63,509 bases of DNA from Candidatus Latescibacterota bacterium (GTDB taxonomy: Bacteria > Latescibacterota > UBA2968). The stretch covers positions 1-63,509 of the forward strand of contig JAJDYX010000045.1 of assembly GCA_022824945.1 (NCBI GenBank), written 5' to 3'. Under the pieces are notes generated by a model. It searched no databases. It worked only from the letters and a program-made list of their open reading frames with translations, and was not told the origin of the DNA. The position numbers and the translations under genes were made by a program. Position 1 is the stretch's first letter. The number at the start of each line of letters is the position of its first letter. This document shows positions 53,099 through 62,350 of the stretch, piece by piece.

Positions 53099-54019
53099 TC
53101 ACACTTCCAACCCCACACCAAACGCCCTCTCAAATTCCCCCCACAGATCGAGATCGACATCGGCGGTGGCATCGGAGAGGACCTCATCGAGTTCGCGGGG
53201 AGAAGCCGGTCCCACCAGAAGCATGCCATTGCCATTTAAGGGCGCCGCAAGGCAAAACTGCAGAGCAAAGCGGCGAATACTAATCCCGCGCGCATTGCAC
53301 CACTCCCACATCGCAACAGCGCGATCACCCTGTCCCGGATACCGGCGACCAGACAACTCGACATCGGGCCTGGGACCTGCCAGAACGCCCATACCCTGCA
53401 CACTCGCCAGAATAACACCCACATCGTGCTCAAGCGCGAGAGGAATCGTCGTCTGTGCAGCCGTCTGACTCAGCAGCGTATAATCGAGAAACGTAATAAC
53501 AATATCGCAAACCCCCGTCTCAATCGCATAGCGGTGAAAATCGTGCGAACGACAGCCAACACCCGTATAACCGATCAGCCCCTCGTCTCGCATCTTCAAA
53601 AGCTCATCCGAAGCATACCCCGGCGAATACACCTTCTCTATATCCCTCGGATCGTGGATAAGCACCGCATCGATATAATCCGTCTTGAGCTGTCTCAGAC
53701 TATTCTCAACCGTCCACCGAATCGACTTCGCCGAAAAATCGTGCCGCCTATCCCGATGAGTACCCGCCTTAGTCTGCAAATAAACCTTCTCCCGGTACCC
53801 TCCTTGAAGCGCCAGACCCACGCGCCGCTCGCTCTCGCCCCCGCCATAAGCAGCAGACGTATCGATAAAATTAATCCCCTGATCAATCGCCTCCCGCACA
53901 GTCGCAATCCCCTCATCATCAGAGACCCGCTGTGGACTGCCGAGAAAAGCACAGCCAAGACCAATCGCTTTGGGTTTAAGTTCAGTGCGACCAAGACGTC
54001 GCGTTTCGAGTTCGGGCAT
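53099..54019 (-). CDS. Aldo/keto reductase
   Basis: 306 residues with an aldo/keto reductase TIM barrel. The tetrad is present: Asp and Tyr in NFIDTSAAYGGGESE, Lys in YLQTKAG and His in VLIHDPRD. The NADPH-binding C-terminal segment is present but not read in detail. AAGGAG precedes the ATG. It differs from the 29509 gene, which lacks three of the four residues. The substrate is a carbonyl or sugar; not identified. Confidence 0.92.
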   Translation of the reverse strand: MPELETRRLGRTELKPKAIGLGCAFLGSPQRVSDDEGIATVREAIDQGINFIDTSAAYGGGESERRVGLALQGGYREKVYLQTKAGTHRDRRHDFSAKSIRWTVENSLRQLKTDYIDAVLIHDPRDIEKVYSPGYASDELLKMRDEGLIGYTGVGCRSHDFHRYAIETGVCDIVITFLDYTLLSQTAAQTTIPLALEHDVGVILASVQGMGVLAGPRPDVELSGRRYPGQGDRAVAMWEWCNARGISIRRFALQFCLAAPLNGNGMLLVGPASPRELDEVLSDATADVDLDLWGEFERAFGVGLEV

Positions 54020-54043
54020 AGCATCTCCTTATTTGTATTGCGT

Positions 54044-55477
54044 TCACTTCACACTTCTCACATATCGTGCCAGCAAGCTCAGATTCCGAATAAACGTACG
54101 ACATGAAAGAATCTCGGCATCAATACGCTCGCGTCTGTTCTCAGGATTTCTCAAAGACCCCTGCTCAACCCAGCGCCCCTGGTCATCGAGTGCATCGATA
54201 ACCTCCTTCACGCGATCAGCACCTGGGCTTGTAACGCGCCCGCGCTCAGACAAAATCTTCTCGCGCCCCTCTGTTCTGACGCGATTGTACAACGCCTCAA
54301 CCCGCTCAATCCGACTCCCACTCACCTTAAACGCATAATGCGTGGGTAGATCTGAATCGTCATAAGTAAGCACATAATCGCGGGTAAAAAACAGTGGCCG
54401 ATTGGTCTGAAGCTCATAAAACCGCGCCAGGCGACCATCGGGCAAAAGCGAGCGTTTTGCCCAATTGAGCGCGCTGGAAATCGGATCCAAAAAGCGTTCC
54501 TCCCCAGTCGCCAAATACAAATCCAAAAGCATCTGCAAAACCCCAAAACTCTCGCCACCCGTAACAGAAGGTGGCTCAAAACGACGCGCCCAGGTCGGCT
54601 CCATATCCAGATTGTACTGCTGCGCCCACGCGGGTTGTGGCTCGGGCATCTGCGCCAGAATAATAAAATCACCACCACGCTTAGCCGCATCGAGAAAGCG
54701 GTCATCGCCATAAACATCGTACGCCTCAACCATCGTCTCGATCACATCGGCAATCGCATTATCGTTAAACGTATAATAATCCAAATACCGCGTATTGGGA
54801 TAGGTCCGCGACCACGTATTGGGATAGCGCGCCTTCTTCACCGGAAATTTTTCATAATCGGGAAAAACCTCAAACCGCTGGGGCCACGCCCCATTTGGAT
54901 ACTGCGCCTTGAGAAGCGCATCGAGACCAAATTGCACCGCCGCGTGAATCTCCTCATCCTCAAAATCTCGCACCTTATCGACGCGCATCAACAACTGCAA
55001 CGCACTCTGCGTATTATTATCGTCAAGCGTCGTGCGATTGCGGCGATCACCCCTATGCACATCGCCCTGTTCGACATCGCGCCGAAAATGCCAGCGCTTA
55101 CTCTGTTCCGCATCAAAATCAATGCGATAATCCCAACCGCCAGAAGCGAGTTGCCCCCAAACAAGCGCGCGCGCCGCCTCAACAGCACCATTGAGAAACA
55201 GCGTATCGCCCGTAGCCTCATAAGCCTCCAGAAACGCCATACCCACAGCAGGCGTACCCGGCGGCTGCACCCAGATCGTCGAGGGCGACGCCGTACCCTC
55301 GCCCTCGCGCATAGAAAAATCTGTCTTATACCGCCACAAATAACCGCCATGAGACGCGACATCGGTGCGAAAATAGCGCGTCGCCATAACCATCGCATCA
55401 ATCGCAGCCCGATGAAGACTTTCATCTGCACTGAGAGGCGCAGTAATCATCATAAGCAGAACACAAAATCTTTTCAT
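54044..55477 (-). CDS. Secreted pectate lyase-like protein (PL10-type)
   Basis: 477 residues with a signal peptide (MKRFCVLLMMITAPLSA). It has an alpha-barrel with motifs TLDDNNTQSALQLL, AQYPNGAWPQRFEVFP, LDYYTFNDNAIADVIETM and GGESFGVLQMLLDL, as in the PL10 pectate lyase superfamily. It cleaves polygalacturonate or related polysaccharide by beta-elimination; the exact substrate is unknown. It lies 24 bp upstream of the aldo/keto reductase gene, which it may be co-transcribed with. Confidence 0.82.
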   Translation of the reverse strand: MKRFCVLLMMITAPLSADESLHRAAIDAMVMATRYFRTDVASHGGYLWRYKTDFSMREGEGTASPSTIWVQPPGTPAVGMAFLEAYEATGDTLFLNGAVEAARALVWGQLASGGWDYRIDFDAEQSKRWHFRRDVEQGDVHRGDRRNRTTLDDNNTQSALQLLMRVDKVRDFEDEEIHAAVQFGLDALLKAQYPNGAWPQRFEVFPDYEKFPVKKARYPNTWSRTYPNTRYLDYYTFNDNAIADVIETMVEAYDVYGDDRFLDAAKRGGDFIILAQMPEPQPAWAQQYNLDMEPTWARRFEPPSVTGGESFGVLQMLLDLYLATGEERFLDPISSALNWAKRSLLPDGRLARFYELQTNRPLFFTRDYVLTYDDSDLPTHYAFKVSGSRIERVEALYNRVRTEGREKILSERGRVTSPGADRVKEVIDALDDQGRWVEQGSLRNPENRRERIDAEILSCRTFIRNLSLLARYVRSVK

Positions 55478-55487
55478 AAAAACCTTT

Positions 55488-55519
55488 CTGGATTGCGGCT
55501 AAAACCCTGCCGCAATGAC
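55488..55519 (+). repeat. CTGGATT...AATGAC palindromic repeat, copy 3
   Basis: 32 bp, near-identical to 41265-41296 and 52991-53022. Similarity with 52991 continues on the right for about 40 bp (through CAGTAATGAC and on to TTTAACC). It lies just upstream of the pectate-lyase-like gene (minus). Confidence 0.85.
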
Positions 55520-55655
55520 GTACGCACAACTCAGTAATGACAGTTGCTTTTAACCCTTATCGCGCTGCAAGCTATTCCATTCACATCCTGCGGTCAACCG
55601 CAAAATGCCCACATCAGTTGCGCTTTTAAGCATTAGCATGTAAATTTCAGTCACA

Positions 55656-56303
55656 ATGGACATCCTCTACCTCGACAATCACCTGCTGGTCGTACGCAAA
55701 CCCGCGGGCCTGCTCGTACAGGGCAACCACACCGGCGACAAAAACTTGCTGGACATAGGCAAAGCCTATCTCAAAGTCAAATTCAACAAACCCGGCAACG
55801 TATTTCTCGGACTCGTACACCGACTGGACCGTCCCGTATCGGGCGTCGTCGTCTTTGCACGCACATCGACATCGGCACGCCGCTTATCGCAACAATTTCG
55901 AGAGCGAACCGTAAAAAAACGCTATATCGCTCTCGTACACGGCAAAACCCCTGAAAACGGCCATCTCGTAAACCACATCGCGCGGCGGCAAACAAAAAGC
56001 CGCATCGTAAACGCCCCTCATGGACAACGCGCAGAACTCGCTTACGAGCGAATGGCATACCACAACGGCGTCTCCTCCGTACGCGTGGACCTCGCCACTG
56101 GACGCCATCATCAAATACGCGTACAATTCGCGGACATAGGCCACCCCGTATTGGGCGACTTTAAGTACGGATCGCGCAAACCATTTCCCAACCGCGCCAT
56201 CGCCCTCCACGCACAGAGCCTGACCATAATACACCCGACAAAAAAGGAACACATGACCTTTGAAACCCGGCCAGAAAAATTTTGGCCCAAATCTTTCACA
56301 TAG
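55656..56303 (+). CDS. RluA-family pseudouridine synthase
   Basis: 215 residues. The catalytic Asp is in HRLDRPVSG, the RluA/RsuA-superfamily motif. RKPAGLLVQ and GRHHQIRVQFADIGHPVLGDFKYG are typical RluA motifs. There is no S4 domain, and it is short compared with RluC/RluD. It isomerises uridine in rRNA or tRNA; the target is not known. A weak Shine-Dalgarno is seen. It is followed 20 bp later by the phosphatidylserine decarboxylase. Confidence 0.92.
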   Translation: MDILYLDNHLLVVRKPAGLLVQGNHTGDKNLLDIGKAYLKVKFNKPGNVFLGLVHRLDRPVSGVVVFARTSTSARRLSQQFRERTVKKRYIALVHGKTPENGHLVNHIARRQTKSRIVNAPHGQRAELAYERMAYHNGVSSVRVDLATGRHHQIRVQFADIGHPVLGDFKYGSRKPFPNRAIALHAQSLTIIHPTKKEHMTFETRPEKFWPKSFT

Positions 56304-56322
56304 CTTTAAGGCACACCCAATC

Positions 56323-57219
56323 ATGACCGAGCAAGTCATCTATCGCAACCGCAAAACAGACGAAATGATCTCCGAACCGCTTATACTGCCCCGCATTCAA
56401 TATGCAGTTGTGCGATCTCGCGTGGCGATATTTATTTACAACATCCTCCTGAACACATACCCATTTTGCTGGCTACTCGGCAAATGGATGGACCTATCGG
56501 GATCGCAAAAAAAAATCCAACCATTCATAAAAAAATACGACATCGACCTGGACGAAATCGAATTGCCCCTGAACCAATACGAGAACTTAAATGCATTCTT
56601 CTCTCGCAAACTCAAACCCGACGCACGCCCCTTTATCGCCGACCCTCGCATCTTCTGTTCACCCGCCGATGGAAAAATACTCGCATATCCCAAACTGGAT
56701 GAACAAACCCGTTTACCCGTCAAAGGATCCCATGTCGATATTGCACACCTCCTATCATCAAGAGAATCCGCAATCCCTTACAGGAATGGTGCTGCACTCG
56801 TCATTCGATTGGCCCCGTCTGACTACCACCGCTACCATTTTCCCGTATCCGGCATCGCAACCGCGTCTGCTAAAATCTCTGGCCGCTATTATCTCGTCAA
56901 CCCCATTGCCCTCGACGTAAAACCCGACTTATTTGCCCATAACAAACGCGAAGTGACATACCTCGAAACCGAACACTTTGGGCGCATCATGATCATGGAA
57001 GTAGCGGGCTGGGGCGTGGGGCGCATCGTCCAAACATACCAGCCGGGCACTGTCGAACGAGGGCAGGAAAAGGGCTACTTCCAATTTGGAGGATCTACTC
57101 TGGTACTCTTATTTGCACCCGGGCGCATTATCTTTGACAACGACCTCACCCGCGACACACAAGCAGGCATCGAAGTTCAGGTCCTCACAGGATCACAACT
57201 GGGCGTACAGGCCGTATAA
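56323..57219 (+). CDS. psd: Phosphatidylserine decarboxylase proenzyme
   Basis: 298 residues, starting at the ATG 56323 after an AAGG site; the frame from 56260 overlaps the pseudouridine synthase. Motifs: FCSPADGKIL (conserved DG), PSDYHRYHFPVSG (catalytic His), GWGVGRIVQTYQPG and FQFGGSTLVLLF, the GGST cleavage site that makes the pyruvoyl group. It makes phosphatidylethanolamine from phosphatidylserine. The lack of a CTD extension fits the type with GGST. Confidence 0.95.
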   Translation: MTEQVIYRNRKTDEMISEPLILPRIQYAVVRSRVAIFIYNILLNTYPFCWLLGKWMDLSGSQKKIQPFIKKYDIDLDEIELPLNQYENLNAFFSRKLKPDARPFIADPRIFCSPADGKILAYPKLDEQTRLPVKGSHVDIAHLLSSRESAIPYRNGAALVIRLAPSDYHRYHFPVSGIATASAKISGRYYLVNPIALDVKPDLFAHNKREVTYLETEHFGRIMIMEVAGWGVGRIVQTYQPGTVERGQEKGYFQFGGSTLVLLFAPGRIIFDNDLTRDTQAGIEVQVLTGSQLGVQAV

Positions 57220-57244
57220 AACCTTTAACCTGAAAACATCACCT

Positions 57245-58594
57245 ATGCCAACAATCAACCTCATCACTCTGGGCTGCCCCAAAAACACCGTCGATTCCGA
57301 GCGCATGCACCACCTTCTCAAGCGCAATGGATACGACCTCTCGGACCGCGCGGAAGACGCCGACATCATCGTCGTCAACACCTGCGGATTCATTGAACCA
57401 GCCAAAGAAGAATCAATCGCAACCGTGATGGACGCCGCAGAATACAAAAAAAACGGACAATGTCGCGGCGTCATCGTCACGGGCTGCCTGGCCGAGCGAT
57501 ACCGAACAGAATTGGAAACCGAACTCGTCGAAGCGGACATGATCGTGGGCCTTGCCGGCGAACGCGACATCGTCGCACACTGCGATCATTTATTAGGCAC
57601 ATCGCGCATACACACCATCCGAGATGCGGAAGCGCGCCATCTACTCACCCCAAAACACTGGGCGTACTTGCGAATCTCGGACGGATGCGACAGAACATGT
57701 GCATTTTGCGCCATCCCGAGCTTTCGCGGAAAAAACAAAAGCGAAAACCTGGACCGCCTCATCGCTGAAGCCTATCGCATGGTCGGCAACGGCGTGCGCG
57801 AAATCGCCCTCATCGCCCAGGACACCATGCGATATGGCGCAGACCTGTACGGCAAACCCCGGCTGATAGACCTCCTGAAAGAACTCATCCAAATCGAGAA
57901 ACTCGACTGGGTGCGGATGTTATACGCCTATCCAACCGGTTGGCGCAATGAACTAATCGACCTTCTGGCAACCGAAGAAAAATTGTGCGCCTACATCGAC
58001 CTGCCCATCCAGCACGCCTCGGACCCCATACTAAAAACCATGAACCGCGGCACCACAAAAGCGGGTATACGAAAACTCATCCACACCTTGCGCGAACGCA
58101 TACCAAACTTAACCATCCGATCATCAATCATCACCGGATTTCCCGGCGAACGCGATGAGCACTTTGCAGAACTCATGGACTTTGTCGATGAAATGCAATT
58201 CAACCGCCTCGTCGGATTCACCTATTCACACGAAGAAGGTACGCAGGCAGGCGTACTGCAAGACGACGTACCCGAAGACATCAAGCGCGAACGATTGAAC
58301 GACCTGATGGCATTGCAGGCACAAATATCGGGCGAATTGAACGCCGCACATGTGGGAAGCACCTTCAAAGTACTCGTAGATGAAGCCTCAGACGACCCGG
58401 CATATCACTACATCGGCCGCACGCGAATGGACGCCCCAGAAATCGACGGTGCTGTATTCTTCACAGGTCCTGCAAATGTCGGCGACTTTGTCGAAGTCGA
58501 AATCACCGACGCAACCGAACACGACCTCATCGGACATGTCGTCAAAACCAACGCCCTGTTGGAAATTGCGCCTGTTAAAGCAACCCCTATCTGA
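57245..58594 (+). CDS. rimO: Ribosomal protein uS12 methylthiotransferase RimO
   Basis: 449 residues. The N-terminal UPF0004 domain has three Cys (LGCPKN, NTCGFIEPAKEES, TGCLAER). The radical-SAM Cys motif is CDRTCAFCAIPSFRGKNKS (CxxxCxxC). A C-terminal TRAM-like segment follows (FKVLVDEASDDPAYHYIGRT). The presence of PKNTVDSE and IPSFRG favours RimO over MiaB. It methylthiolates Asp of ribosomal protein uS12. The start at 57245 is the family N-terminus MPTINLITLGCPKN; the longer frame from 57086 lies in psd. It follows psd by 25 bp. Confidence 0.95.
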   Translation: MPTINLITLGCPKNTVDSERMHHLLKRNGYDLSDRAEDADIIVVNTCGFIEPAKEESIATVMDAAEYKKNGQCRGVIVTGCLAERYRTELETELVEADMIVGLAGERDIVAHCDHLLGTSRIHTIRDAEARHLLTPKHWAYLRISDGCDRTCAFCAIPSFRGKNKSENLDRLIAEAYRMVGNGVREIALIAQDTMRYGADLYGKPRLIDLLKELIQIEKLDWVRMLYAYPTGWRNELIDLLATEEKLCAYIDLPIQHASDPILKTMNRGTTKAGIRKLIHTLRERIPNLTIRSSIITGFPGERDEHFAELMDFVDEMQFNRLVGFTYSHEEGTQAGVLQDDVPEDIKRERLNDLMALQAQISGELNAAHVGSTFKVLVDEASDDPAYHYIGRTRMDAPEIDGAVFFTGPANVGDFVEVEITDATEHDLIGHVVKTNALLEIAPVKATPI

Positions 58595-58599
58595 ATCAG

Positions 58600-58629
58600 G
58601 ATTTGCAGGATTTTAAGATTTGCAGGATT
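58600..58629 (+). repeat. Short direct repeat after rimO
   Basis: GATTTGCAGGATT occurs twice (58600-58612 and 58617-58629), starting 6 bp after the rimO stop. Confidence 0.75.
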
Positions 58630-58785
58630 ACAGGCGGAGCACTGGATTATGGCGGTACAAGATAAGCTCTACAATGTAGCGGTGATGTACAACTGACCGT
58701 TCCACAGGCCAGTTCGCCGAGTATGAATCACAGATGGACATAGGTGAACGCCTGTGCTCACATCTCACCTTCGGGAGATAGAGCG

Positions 58786-59991
58786 ATGTTCGACAGTAGA
58801 GAGCAGATAATAGACCAACTTCGCGCTGGAGAAGATGGGTACGCCGAGTTCAAAGAGGTGCGCTTTGGGGCACGCGGCGTAATCTCACCCAATACCGAAG
58901 ACATGGCCGCAGAGTTGGTTGCGCTGGCAAATGCGGCTGGTGGCGTGGTATTCCTTGGCATCGACGATTCGGGCACCGTACACGGGATACCAACGGCGCG
59001 TGTCAATGCAGTCGAACAGTGGGTTATCAATATCGCAACGCACAACTGCGACCCGCCGATTCGGCCGATCCTGCGCAAGGTATTGCTTCCGGATATGACC
59101 GGAGACGATCAATGCGTACTTATAACCGAAGTTCCGCGCGGACTTTACGTCCACCGAACATCAAGCGGGCGTTATTACCTGCGGATCGGTTCCACGAAAC
59201 GCGACCTCACACCATCAGAACTCGCACGGCTATTCCAGCAGCGAGGTCGAGAGTACATATTCGACGAGCAACCTGTACTCACCGCTACAGTTGACGACCT
59301 CAGCCGCAATCGGCTCGAAGCGTTTTTTGGACGCTCGCCAACCATCCCCTATCTCGACTTGCTGCGCAATACCCGGGTGACCTTCCAGGACGAAAACGGC
59401 GTAGATCGTCCGACCATAGCTGGCCTGCTTGTCTTTGCCAATGAGCCGACAGCATTCCTCCCCTCCGGGTCCATTGAGGCCGCGTGCTATGATGGAACCC
59501 GGCTGTCATCCGATGAATTGGTGCATGCCGAACGCCTCGCCGGTCCCGTATCCGATCAAATCGACGCCGGAATCGCTTTCGTCGCTGGCTATCGACCACA
59601 CGCTGACATGCCGTACGATCTCGACGTCGTTGACGAAGCCATTGTCAATGCCGTCGCCCACCGCGATTATGCCATTGCTGGCTCGAAAATCCGCCTGTTC
59701 CTGTTCGCCGACCGGCTGGAACTATACAGCCCCGGCAAATTGCCCAACACCATCACGCTCGACGACATGCCTTACCGTACATTCACGCGCAACCAATTGT
59801 TGGTCAATTTCCTATCGCGGATCCGCAGCAAGCGCACCGGACAGGTATTCCTCGAATCCCGCGGCGAAGGCGTGCGGAAAATTCTGGAAGATGGCGAAGC
59901 ACATTCGGGCCGACGCCCAGAGTACGAACTATTCGGCGACGAACTCCGACTGACACTGTGGGCGAAGGAAGGATTGACCACAGATCGCTAA
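58786..59991 (+). CDS. AlbA_2/Schlafen-type ATP-binding regulator
   Basis: 401 residues. The N-terminal AlbA_2 domain (GYAEFKEVRFGARGVISPNTEDMAAELVALANAAGG, FLGIDDSG) is followed by a C-terminal ATP-binding part (IVNAVAHRDYAIAGSKIRLFLFADRLELYSPG) as in the HATPase_c_4/RecG-like family. These proteins are DNA-binding or phage-response regulators, mostly unstudied. The start at 58786 follows GGGAGATAG. The related gene at 60526 lacks the AlbA_2 domain. The 190 bp upstream hold only the short repeat and no clear promoter. Confidence 0.87.
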   Translation: MFDSREQIIDQLRAGEDGYAEFKEVRFGARGVISPNTEDMAAELVALANAAGGVVFLGIDDSGTVHGIPTARVNAVEQWVINIATHNCDPPIRPILRKVLLPDMTGDDQCVLITEVPRGLYVHRTSSGRYYLRIGSTKRDLTPSELARLFQQRGREYIFDEQPVLTATVDDLSRNRLEAFFGRSPTIPYLDLLRNTRVTFQDENGVDRPTIAGLLVFANEPTAFLPSGSIEAACYDGTRLSSDELVHAERLAGPVSDQIDAGIAFVAGYRPHADMPYDLDVVDEAIVNAVAHRDYAIAGSKIRLFLFADRLELYSPGKLPNTITLDDMPYRTFTRNQLLVNFLSRIRSKRTGQVFLESRGEGVRKILEDGEAHSGRRPEYELFGDELRLTLWAKEGLTTDR

Positions 59992-60002
59992 CAGGAGAAA
60001 AC

Positions 60003-60467
60003 ATGACCATTATCGCTGCAATGGACAAAAACCGCGTCATAGGCCGGGACAACAAAATGCCCTGGCACATCTCTGAAGAATCAAAGCACTTTCGGCGCAC
60101 CACCACTGGGCACACCCTATTGGTAGGGCGCAAAACCTATGAATCCTGGGGCGGCAAACCCCTGCCGGACCGCCTGCATGTAATCGTGAGCCGCACCATG
60201 CCCGACACAAAAGGCGTAGATGTATGCAGATCGCTCGAAGCAGCCATAGAAAAAGCCGGGTCCTATGGCCGCAAAGTATTCATCTGTGGAGGCGGCGAAA
60301 TTTATCGCGCCACGCTATCAAAAGCCGACCAGATGATCCTATCATACATTGACAGAGAATACGCAGGCGATGAATACTTCCCCGAATTTGACGAAAATGA
60401 ATGGGACATAATAAAAAAAGAGACACACGACCTATTCACAGTCGTATATTATGAGCGTAGGAAGTAA
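60003..60467 (+). CDS. folA: Dihydrofolate reductase
   Basis: 154 residues. It has the DHFR core MTIIAAMDKNRVIGRDNKMPWH, EESKHFRRTTTGHTLLVGRKTYES and VFICGGGEIYRATL, with Glu in WHISEE as the active acid. It reduces dihydrofolate with NADPH. The start at 60003 has AACAGGAG; the longer frame from 59958 covers the previous stop. It lies 11 bp after the AlbA_2 gene, unusual for folA, which is often beside thyA. Confidence 0.97.
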   Translation: MTIIAAMDKNRVIGRDNKMPWHISEESKHFRRTTTGHTLLVGRKTYESWGGKPLPDRLHVIVSRTMPDTKGVDVCRSLEAAIEKAGSYGRKVFICGGGEIYRATLSKADQMILSYIDREYAGDEYFPEFDENEWDIIKKETHDLFTVVYYERRK

Positions 60468-60525
60468 GGTCTTCTTGGTGTAGGCGTTTGAGCATGTGAC
60501 AAGCGTATTCATCTGGAGAAATGAT

Positions 60526-61311
60526 ATGCTCAGAGGATTTGAAGGACAGTTCGTACCGAACACGAATAAAGACACACTAAGACAAGACCTCTATCAGCGA
60601 TTTCTCCCCAAAGGAGTTCCCGATAATGAGATCGAAGACCTGCTGCTTAAAAGGCGTTTGCTCGTGAAAGAAGGGGGAGAATACCGCGCATCGGTCGCCG
60701 GTGTGTTAATGTGCCATGACAATCCCGATGAATACCTCTACAACAGTTTCATTCAAGCTGTTTTTTATCGGAGTAAGGAAAGGGACGCAAACTACCAGAT
60801 CGATGCCAAAGATTTTAAGGGACCCCTGGACCAACAGATCATTGATGCCTTCAAATTTGTCGAAAAATTCAATGAGGTATCAGCGCGCAAAGACATTGGC
60901 AGAATTGAGCGACCACAATACAGCATGCGAGCCGTTTTTGAAGCCCTGGTGAACGCTGTTGTACACAGAGATTACTCAAAAATCGGCTCGAAAATTCGGT
61001 TGTTCATGTTTTCAGACAGACTCGAACTCTATTCGCCTGGCGCATTGGCAAACACCGTGACAGTGGAAAATTTGCGTTATGCACAAGCCACCCGCAATGA
61101 GTTGCTCGCCCGCTTACTCTCAGAAATCACCTTGCATGACACAATGAGCAGACAAGTAATCCGGCGACATTTTTTGGAGCGACGAGGAGAAGGCGTAGGC
61201 ATCATCTTAAACGAAAGCGAGGCCCTCAGCGAGCAAACGCCTGTTTATGAACTGTTCGACGAAGAATTGCGCTTGACGATTTTTGCCGCTAAATCTCTAC
61301 AAGAAGTGTAG
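60526..61311 (+). CDS. HATPase_c_4-type ATP-binding regulator without AlbA_2 domain
   Basis: 261 residues, similar to the C-terminal two thirds of the 58786 gene: VNAVVHRDYSKIGSKIRLFMFSDRLELYSPGALANTVT, FLERRGEGVGIILNESEAL and YELFDEELRLTIFAAK. The N-terminal AlbA_2 DNA-binding domain is not encoded, and only 58 bp separate it from folA, too little to hold it. The start at 60526 follows GGAGAAATG; an earlier GTG frame adds 10 residues. It may be an N-terminally truncated paralogue. Confidence 0.8.
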   Translation: MLRGFEGQFVPNTNKDTLRQDLYQRFLPKGVPDNEIEDLLLKRRLLVKEGGEYRASVAGVLMCHDNPDEYLYNSFIQAVFYRSKERDANYQIDAKDFKGPLDQQIIDAFKFVEKFNEVSARKDIGRIERPQYSMRAVFEALVNAVVHRDYSKIGSKIRLFMFSDRLELYSPGALANTVTVENLRYAQATRNELLARLLSEITLHDTMSRQVIRRHFLERRGEGVGIILNESEALSEQTPVYELFDEELRLTIFAAKSLQEV

Positions 61312-61373
61312 GCATCGTCATTTCGAGCAAATATGGCCTATATCACTACTTTTTTCGCAAAGGACCAATATCA

Positions 61374-62006
61374 ATGGAAAGATGCTTGAAGTGTAAAAAA
61401 TACGGTCTCTTTTTTTAACGACAATATTCTCCTCAAGAATTCGTTGTTGGTGCGAGCGAAGCACCTGTTTGGATAATAGGTCTCAACCCCCAAGGCGATG
61501 AAGGGCATAATGACGAGAACGATATCATCCAATTGAGAGAATATTTTCAAAGCAAGAGCGTTCACAAATATTTTAACAACTTCAAGGGAGTATCACCAAG
61601 CCTCCATAAACTTTTGGGCCATCCCAATGGCGTCGCACATACAGATTTGGTAAAGTGTTACTCCAAAAAGTTTCCGCCTAAAACAATACAAAAAGGTGGT
61701 GATGAGGAAATCATCACTAACTGTAGCGAGTATTTGAAACAACAGATTGAAACACACAAGCCGAAGATTATTATCTGTAACGGCGTACCTGTAAGTCTTA
61801 AACTATGTGAGTTATATCCTCCACCTGAATCAAAACGGAACCACACTTCATATAGAGTGAAAAATGACAAGCACGATTTTGCAGTCGTTCTTGCAGGATT
61901 CATTCGAAGAGAAATGGATAGATATGCCAAGCGCCGTTTAGGACAAGAGATAGAGGGATATTTCGAACTGTATGGAATCCCAAGCCCGGAGGGTTTAAGA
62001 TGTTGA
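61374..62006 (+). pseudogene. Uracil-DNA glycosylase-superfamily gene with in-frame stop
   Basis: The ATG at 61374 follows AAAGGA and reads MERCLKCKKYGLFF. A TAA then interrupts at 61416-61418. The same frame continues with RQYSPQEFVVGASEAPVWIIGLNPQG, the UDG-superfamily active-site motif, and runs to 62006 (AHTDLVKCYSKKFPP, NGVPVSLKL). The next usable start, a TTG at 61533, would omit the catalytic motif. The gene is probably inactive by a nonsense mutation or contains a sequencing error. It lies beside an IS3 element and a truncated gene. Confidence 0.7.
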
Positions 62007-62304
62007 GAAACTGCGTTCTACTTATAACGGCATAGCATTTGGACAGGCAGACGCGGGTGTTCTACCGGAAACCCCCAGGCCTCAAGGTGGCGATATCGTC
62101 GGCTCCTGGGTAGCTGAGAAGATCGCGCTAAATGCTTATGTTCCAGCCTCGCTCGTGCAGGCTGTATCGCCTCTTACAGTTGAAGGCGAGACCAACGGCA
62201 CAATAACTTTTGGTTCAGATGGCAGTGTTCAAACGGATTACAGGACCGTAACCGATGTCTCTGCGGTATTATTGGTTCCACTTTCGGTCACTGTATGGAC
62301 TTGA
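61999..62304 (+). pseudogene. Truncated lipocalin-like protein fragment
   Basis: An open frame without a start codon: GQADAGVLPETPRPQGGDIVGSWVAEK (split), then VEGETNGTITFGSDGSVQTDYRTVTDV. It resembles a lipocalin-like domain (GSW then a beta strand with FGSDGS). It overlaps the end of the preceding pseudogene and reaches the IS3 left end near 62296-62304. The beginning and the end appear lost. Confidence 0.55.
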
Positions 62305-62350
62305 CCCGTTTCGGTGGGTACCTTATCAGTAATCAGAAAGGAGACCCACT

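Noticed and set aside
61410..61420. Programmed stop-codon readthrough or selenocysteine in the glycosylase-type gene
   Set aside because: The stop is TAA, not TGA, and no stem-loop is evident. A nonsense mutation or sequencing error in the T-tract is simpler.
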